From positions 310,001 to 374,000 of the forward strand of contig CAJTVU010000003.1 of NCBI GenBank assembly GCA_910580235.1: a DNA stretch of 64,000 nucleotides, in the 5' to 3' direction. Source of the DNA: an uncultured Dorea sp. (lineage in GTDB: Bacteria > Bacillota > Clostridia > Lachnospirales > Lachnospiraceae). Position numbers and translations under genes: made by a program. Below the pieces are notes generated by a model. It ran no database searches, had not been told where the DNA came from, and worked only from the letters and a program-made list of their open reading frames with translations. Numbering within the stretch: position 1 is the first letter of the stretch; each line of letters starts with the position of its first letter. This document shows positions 61,131-64,000 of this stretch, piece after piece.

Positions 61131-63158
61131 AATAATATCGTCTACTTTCTGGAATTCTTTCAAGCTGTATGCTTCAATGATATTCCCCTGCACAACATAC
61201 AAAGTATCGCCAATGTAGACGCCTCTGGCAGAACTGCTTGCATTTCCGTTAATCTCTTCTTCCATCTTACAGACAAATCCATCCGCCTCATCATATTCGA
61301 AGATAAAGTAATGCTGCCCCCCTTCTGTATATCCTGCAAAGCCTATGATGTTGCGCCTTGCATCTGCAAGCGCGGCCTTATAATCATAAGAAACGTCCGT
61401 ACCGTAAACATTTCTTAGTATATACGTATCTTCTTCTTTCACGTCCGAAGGATCCGAAATGTCGAACATGGTAAGCTTCACCCCATCGGTCACCATCGTC
61501 TCTTCGTCCACATTCATGCCAATGCCAAGCAGCTTCCCCTTCCCATATGGGTGCAGATAATCGGAAAATCCCGGTATCTTCAGCTCTCCGATGATCTCTG
61601 GATTCTCAGGGTCAGAGAAATCCACAGAGAACAGCGGATCTGTCTCTTTAAATGTCACAAAATATCCGGTGTCTCCCATCAATCTTGCAGAGTAGACTCT
61701 TTCTTCCTTCGCCAGCCCCTTAATAGATCCGACGGTCTCCATGTCCATATCAAGCACATAGACTGCGTTGGATTCCCCTTCTGTAGTCACGACTCTAAGG
61801 TAGCCGTTGTATTCATCAATCGAGAATGAATCATGGATATATCCGCTTATCTTCCCCTGTGACTGCGGCTTTAACTTCCCGTCTCTGTACGAGATCCTTC
61901 GGATGGTCGTCTGCTCCGTATCCCTTATCAGGCTCGGCCCGCCGCTAAATCCGCTCCATCTCGTCTCATAATAGTAAATATTCTCATTGCTCACATAAAG
62001 CGTCCCTCCCTGAGAAAGAATCGCCTTACTGTCTGCCGCTCTGTCCGGCCGATCCATATCTACGGAAGTCACTACTGTATACTCTCTGCCCGCAGGGATA
62101 AGGGGCATACAGATATCCTTCTCTGCAACAGCCTCATTATTGACGAGAGGAACGTATGTCTCGGGCTTATCCCTCTCCATATTTCCCATAAGCTCCCACG
62201 GTATGCTGTAATTACTAAACAGATAGAGATATCCATCTGCCATACGGGAAGAGTAATACGTCCCGCTCTGGGTCACTCTGCCTGCCTCTACCGCGTTCCC
62301 AGGATCTGATATATCGTAGGCTACAGCCTCTGTGCTGCCTGCATACCAGTAACCGCCTCTGGCATATTGCGGGCTTACGCCTGCGCCCTGATCGTCGTAT
62401 CTGCTGCACACAAGCACCAGCCTCTTTCCCTGCACGTCCAGATAAATCTCCTCGATCCACTCCTCCTCTTTCACAGAGATCGTCTCGATCTCTTTCATAA
62501 CGCCTTCCCGTGTGTCCACGATGGAGACTTCTACTCGGCTGTCTTTCAGCACGTACAGATATGTCCCGTCCGTCTTCACTACGTCGCCTTCGTCTACCCC
62601 GTCCTGGCGCACGTTCGTCTCAGAATAATCTTCCGCATATTCTGCCTCCTGGCTGCCCATCTCTTCGCTGCCTGCCAGCTTGGCGACAGAATTCCCGGAA
62701 GCCGCCCCCATATCCATCGCCGCTCCTCCTGCGGCGCTGTCCGAGGCTATCTCCTCTTCATACAGCACTATTTCCTCCCTCGCACGGGACTGTTCCCTCT
62801 CTATCTCTTGCCTGTATGCGTCCAGATAATCATACACCTCTCCATAATCTGTGGCGGATGCGACCATCTTCTCATCACTGGCCTCCATATCCTTCGCCTG
62901 GGGCACGGCGGCATCCCGGCCGGATCCTGTGATGTCCCGGCTGCCCATATAGACGAGCATCCCGGCTGCGAGCGCTACGCACGCTGCCGCCAGGCCGCCT
63001 ATACGGTACAGCCTTTGATTCTTATTTTTACCTTTCTTGTCCTTCTCTTTTTCTTCCAGCATTTTTTCTATCTGCTCCGGCTCAAGGCTCTCCGGAACCT
63101 TTATCTCATCCGTCTGCGCTTTTAATTTTTCCACAATGTCCTGCTCTTGTCTGTTCAT
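61125..63158 (-). CDS. Membrane-anchored beta-propeller protein, probable anti-sigma partner
   Basis: A 677-residue protein. It has a cytoplasmic N-terminus of about 50 residues (MNRQEQDIVEKLKAQTDEIK and a Lys-rich stretch), one membrane segment at about 52-70, an acidic linker, and an extracellular beta-propeller domain of about 470 residues (PF09826 type; TYLYVLKDSRVEVSIVDT, DGYLYLFSNYS, GKLLGIGMNVDEETMV). It lies 21 bases after an ECF sigma gene, the position of anti-sigma factors. No known anti-sigma zinc motif is visible. Its last codons lie in a REP-like element. Confidence 0.85.
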   Translation of the reverse strand: MNRQEQDIVEKLKAQTDEIKVPESLEPEQIEKMLEEKEKDKKGKNKNQRLYRIGGLAAACVALAAGMLVYMGSRDITGSGRDAAVPQAKDMEASDEKMVASATDYGEVYDYLDAYRQEIEREQSRAREEIVLYEEEIASDSAAGGAAMDMGAASGNSVAKLAGSEEMGSQEAEYAEDYSETNVRQDGVDEGDVVKTDGTYLYVLKDSRVEVSIVDTREGVMKEIETISVKEEEWIEEIYLDVQGKRLVLVCSRYDDQGAGVSPQYARGGYWYAGSTEAVAYDISDPGNAVEAGRVTQSGTYYSSRMADGYLYLFSNYSIPWELMGNMERDKPETYVPLVNNEAVAEKDICMPLIPAGREYTVVTSVDMDRPDRAADSKAILSQGGTLYVSNENIYYYETRWSGFSGGPSLIRDTEQTTIRRISYRDGKLKPQSQGKISGYIHDSFSIDEYNGYLRVVTTEGESNAVYVLDMDMETVGSIKGLAKEERVYSARLMGDTGYFVTFKETDPLFSVDFSDPENPEIIGELKIPGFSDYLHPYGKGKLLGIGMNVDEETMVTDGVKLTMFDISDPSDVKEEDTYILRNVYGTDVSYDYKAALADARRNIIGFAGYTEGGQHYFIFEYDEADGFVCKMEEEINGNASSSARGVYIGDTLYVVQGNIIEAYSLKEFQKVDDIIL

Positions 63159-63179
63159 ATAATCGCTCCCTCCCGACCT

Positions 63180-63665
63180 TTACCTAAGCACACACTTCAT
63201 CTTCTCCAGGGCGCGGCTCCTCTTAGAGCGCACCGTGTTAGCATTGAGCTTCAGCATACCCGCGATCTCACTGCTGTTATACCCGCCGAACACCGACAGT
63301 CCGACGATCGTCTGTTCCTCCTCGCTGAGAATAAAAAATGCGTTCCGCACGTCGAGCGCAAGCCCATAATCCTGCTCCCTTGCCTGCATCTCCATCCCAG
63401 ACAGAGCCTGCACCTCCTCATAAGGCGTTTCCCGCGCCGTCCTTTTCAAACGTTTCTTGCAGATATTGGAAAGGATCGTGAAGATCCAGCTTTTAAACGC
63501 TTCCTCTCTGCGGAGCTTATGAATATTCTCATATGCAGATACGACCGCCTCGCTCACCGCATCTTCCGCATCCTGCCGATTCCGCGTCAGACAGAGCGCG
63601 AAACGATACATGTCCTTATAAGCCTGCTCATACAGCGATGTAAATGTCTTCGCATCACATTTCAT
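63180..63665 (-). CDS. ECF-type RNA polymerase sigma factor
   Basis: A 161-residue sigma-70 family regulator with only regions 2 and 4. Region 2 covers about 10-75 (YRFALCLTRNRQDAEDAVSE and WIFTILSNICKKRLK), and region 4 covers about 105-155 (FGGYNSSEIAGMLKLNANTVRSKRSRALEKMK). The linker is about 30 residues. It is paired with the membrane beta-propeller protein, so extracytoplasmic signalling is likely. GGGAGG precedes the start. The regulon is unknown. Confidence 0.93.
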   Translation of the reverse strand: MKCDAKTFTSLYEQAYKDMYRFALCLTRNRQDAEDAVSEAVVSAYENIHKLRREEAFKSWIFTILSNICKKRLKRTARETPYEEVQALSGMEMQAREQDYGLALDVRNAFFILSEEEQTIVGLSVFGGYNSSEIAGMLKLNANTVRSKRSRALEKMKCVLR

Positions 63666-63708
63666 CTCATTTCCTCCCTAAATGAATAGGATGTGTAAAT
63701 GTTCTTGT

Positions 63709-63775
63709 ATATATTTATATATTGATACCTACAGATTGCTACGTGCTACGCACTCCCGCAACCCTGGTATCATAT
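63709..63775. repeat. Inverted repeat upstream of the ECF sigma gene
   Basis: ATATATTGATACC pairs with GGTATCATATAT around about 40 bases that contain a smaller dyad TGCTACGTGCTACGCA. It could fold in the leader or bind a regulator. Confidence 0.5.
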
Positions 63776-63805
63776 ATTAGAGTCGCAAAAACAGGAAAGT
63801 GTTGC

Positions 63806-63845
63806 ATTGGGGACGGGGTAAAATTCATTTTACCCCGTCCCCAAT
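63806..63845. repeat. REP-like palindrome, GGGGACGGGG family, copy 6
   Basis: A perfect 40-base palindrome, ATTGGGGACGGGGTAAAAT and its complement with a TC centre. It lies four bases past the stop codon of the partial gene at the right edge. Confidence 0.95.
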
Positions 63846-63849
63846 TGTT

Positions 63850-64000
63850 TTATCCTTTATAAAAATTAATCAGACATCCTTTCTGGATGATCTCTCTTTC
63901 ATTGTCTGTCATATCGCCCAGCTTCAGATGGATCTCTTTTAAGCTGCCGTCTACCACATATGCTTTCACATCTGTCTGTTTCTCTTCTATCGCTTTCCTG
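63850..64000 (-). CDS. Unidentified protein, C-terminal fragment
   Basis: Fifty codons at the right edge, start outside the window. The visible residues include DVKAYVVDGSLKEIHLKLGD and end KGCLINFYKG. It has a soluble appearance. The Cys-Leu-Ile-Asn-Phe-Tyr ending recalls hydratase or dehydratase C-termini, but this is too little to name. A REP-like palindrome follows its stop by four bases. Confidence 0.6.
   Translation of the reverse strand, partial: RKAIEEKQTDVKAYVVDGSLKEIHLKLGDMTDNEREIIQKGCLINFYKG

Overview
The window reads as chromosome from a Gram-positive, gut-type clostridium. I infer Lachnospiraceae from the two V-type ATPases, the long Alu-containing SRP RNA, the S-box in front of metK, strong AGGAGG ribosome sites, several Lachnospiraceae-type hypothetical families and moderately GC-rich codons. 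Most genes lie on the minus strand and there are no phages, complete insertion sequences or CRISPR arrays. Only two genes are cut by the window edges: a sensor kinase at the left and an unidentified gene at the right.

Layout. 1-1,882: LytTR response regulator and GHKL sensor kinase (agr-like pair). 2,228-11,296: housekeeping minus-strand genes (lysS with a fused tRNA-binding domain, greA, dusB, coaX, birA, argF, an SPFH/NfeD membrane pair and a SpoU-family RNA methyltransferase). 11,505-12,507: PadR regulator plus small membrane protein on the plus strand. 12,636-20,020: two-component system, metK behind a SAM-I riboswitch, an OFA-type MFS transporter, murA, shikimate kinase and a small hypothetical. 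20,078-29,046: V-ATPase 1 in the order G-I-K-E-C-F-A-B-D. 29,184-34,517: trmL, an AIR-synthase-like protein, a VanW protein, a 34-residue membrane microprotein, a B12/radical SAM protein and a YhcH protein. 34,631-37,765: tRNA-Cys, LUD protein, PucR regulator, SRP RNA and tadA. 37,796-44,200: a hypothetical, dgt, an HTH protein, then the plus-strand aroF-aroB-SDR group. 44,409-53,639: tRNA-Lys, a membrane protein and V-ATPase 2 in the order G-C-I-K-F-E-A-B-D. 53,854-63,665: trmB, thioredoxin, glgB, a 1007-residue TPR/coiled-coil/acidic/P-loop protein, a nearly 1 kb gene-free stretch, and a beta-propeller protein paired with an ECF sigma factor.

Two themes stand out. First, the window holds two complete but differently built rotary ATPases. 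The duplicated K subunit of the first keeps the full Na+-binding residue set of Enterococcus NtpK. The single-hairpin K subunit of the second lacks it, which suggests one sodium and one proton machine. Second, at least four families of short palindromic, REP-like repeats are scattered through the window, and they sit at or just behind stop codons. In the MFS transporter, PucR and beta-propeller genes the repeat itself supplies the last codons or the stop.

Regulatory elements that can be read directly include the SAM-I riboswitch with its terminator, several good sigma-A promoters, a PadR operator candidate, a palindrome upstream of pucR and multiple intrinsic terminators. The gene-free stretch at 60,142-61,124 has a consensus promoter at one end and a terminator at the other, so it may encode a small RNA or a decayed gene.
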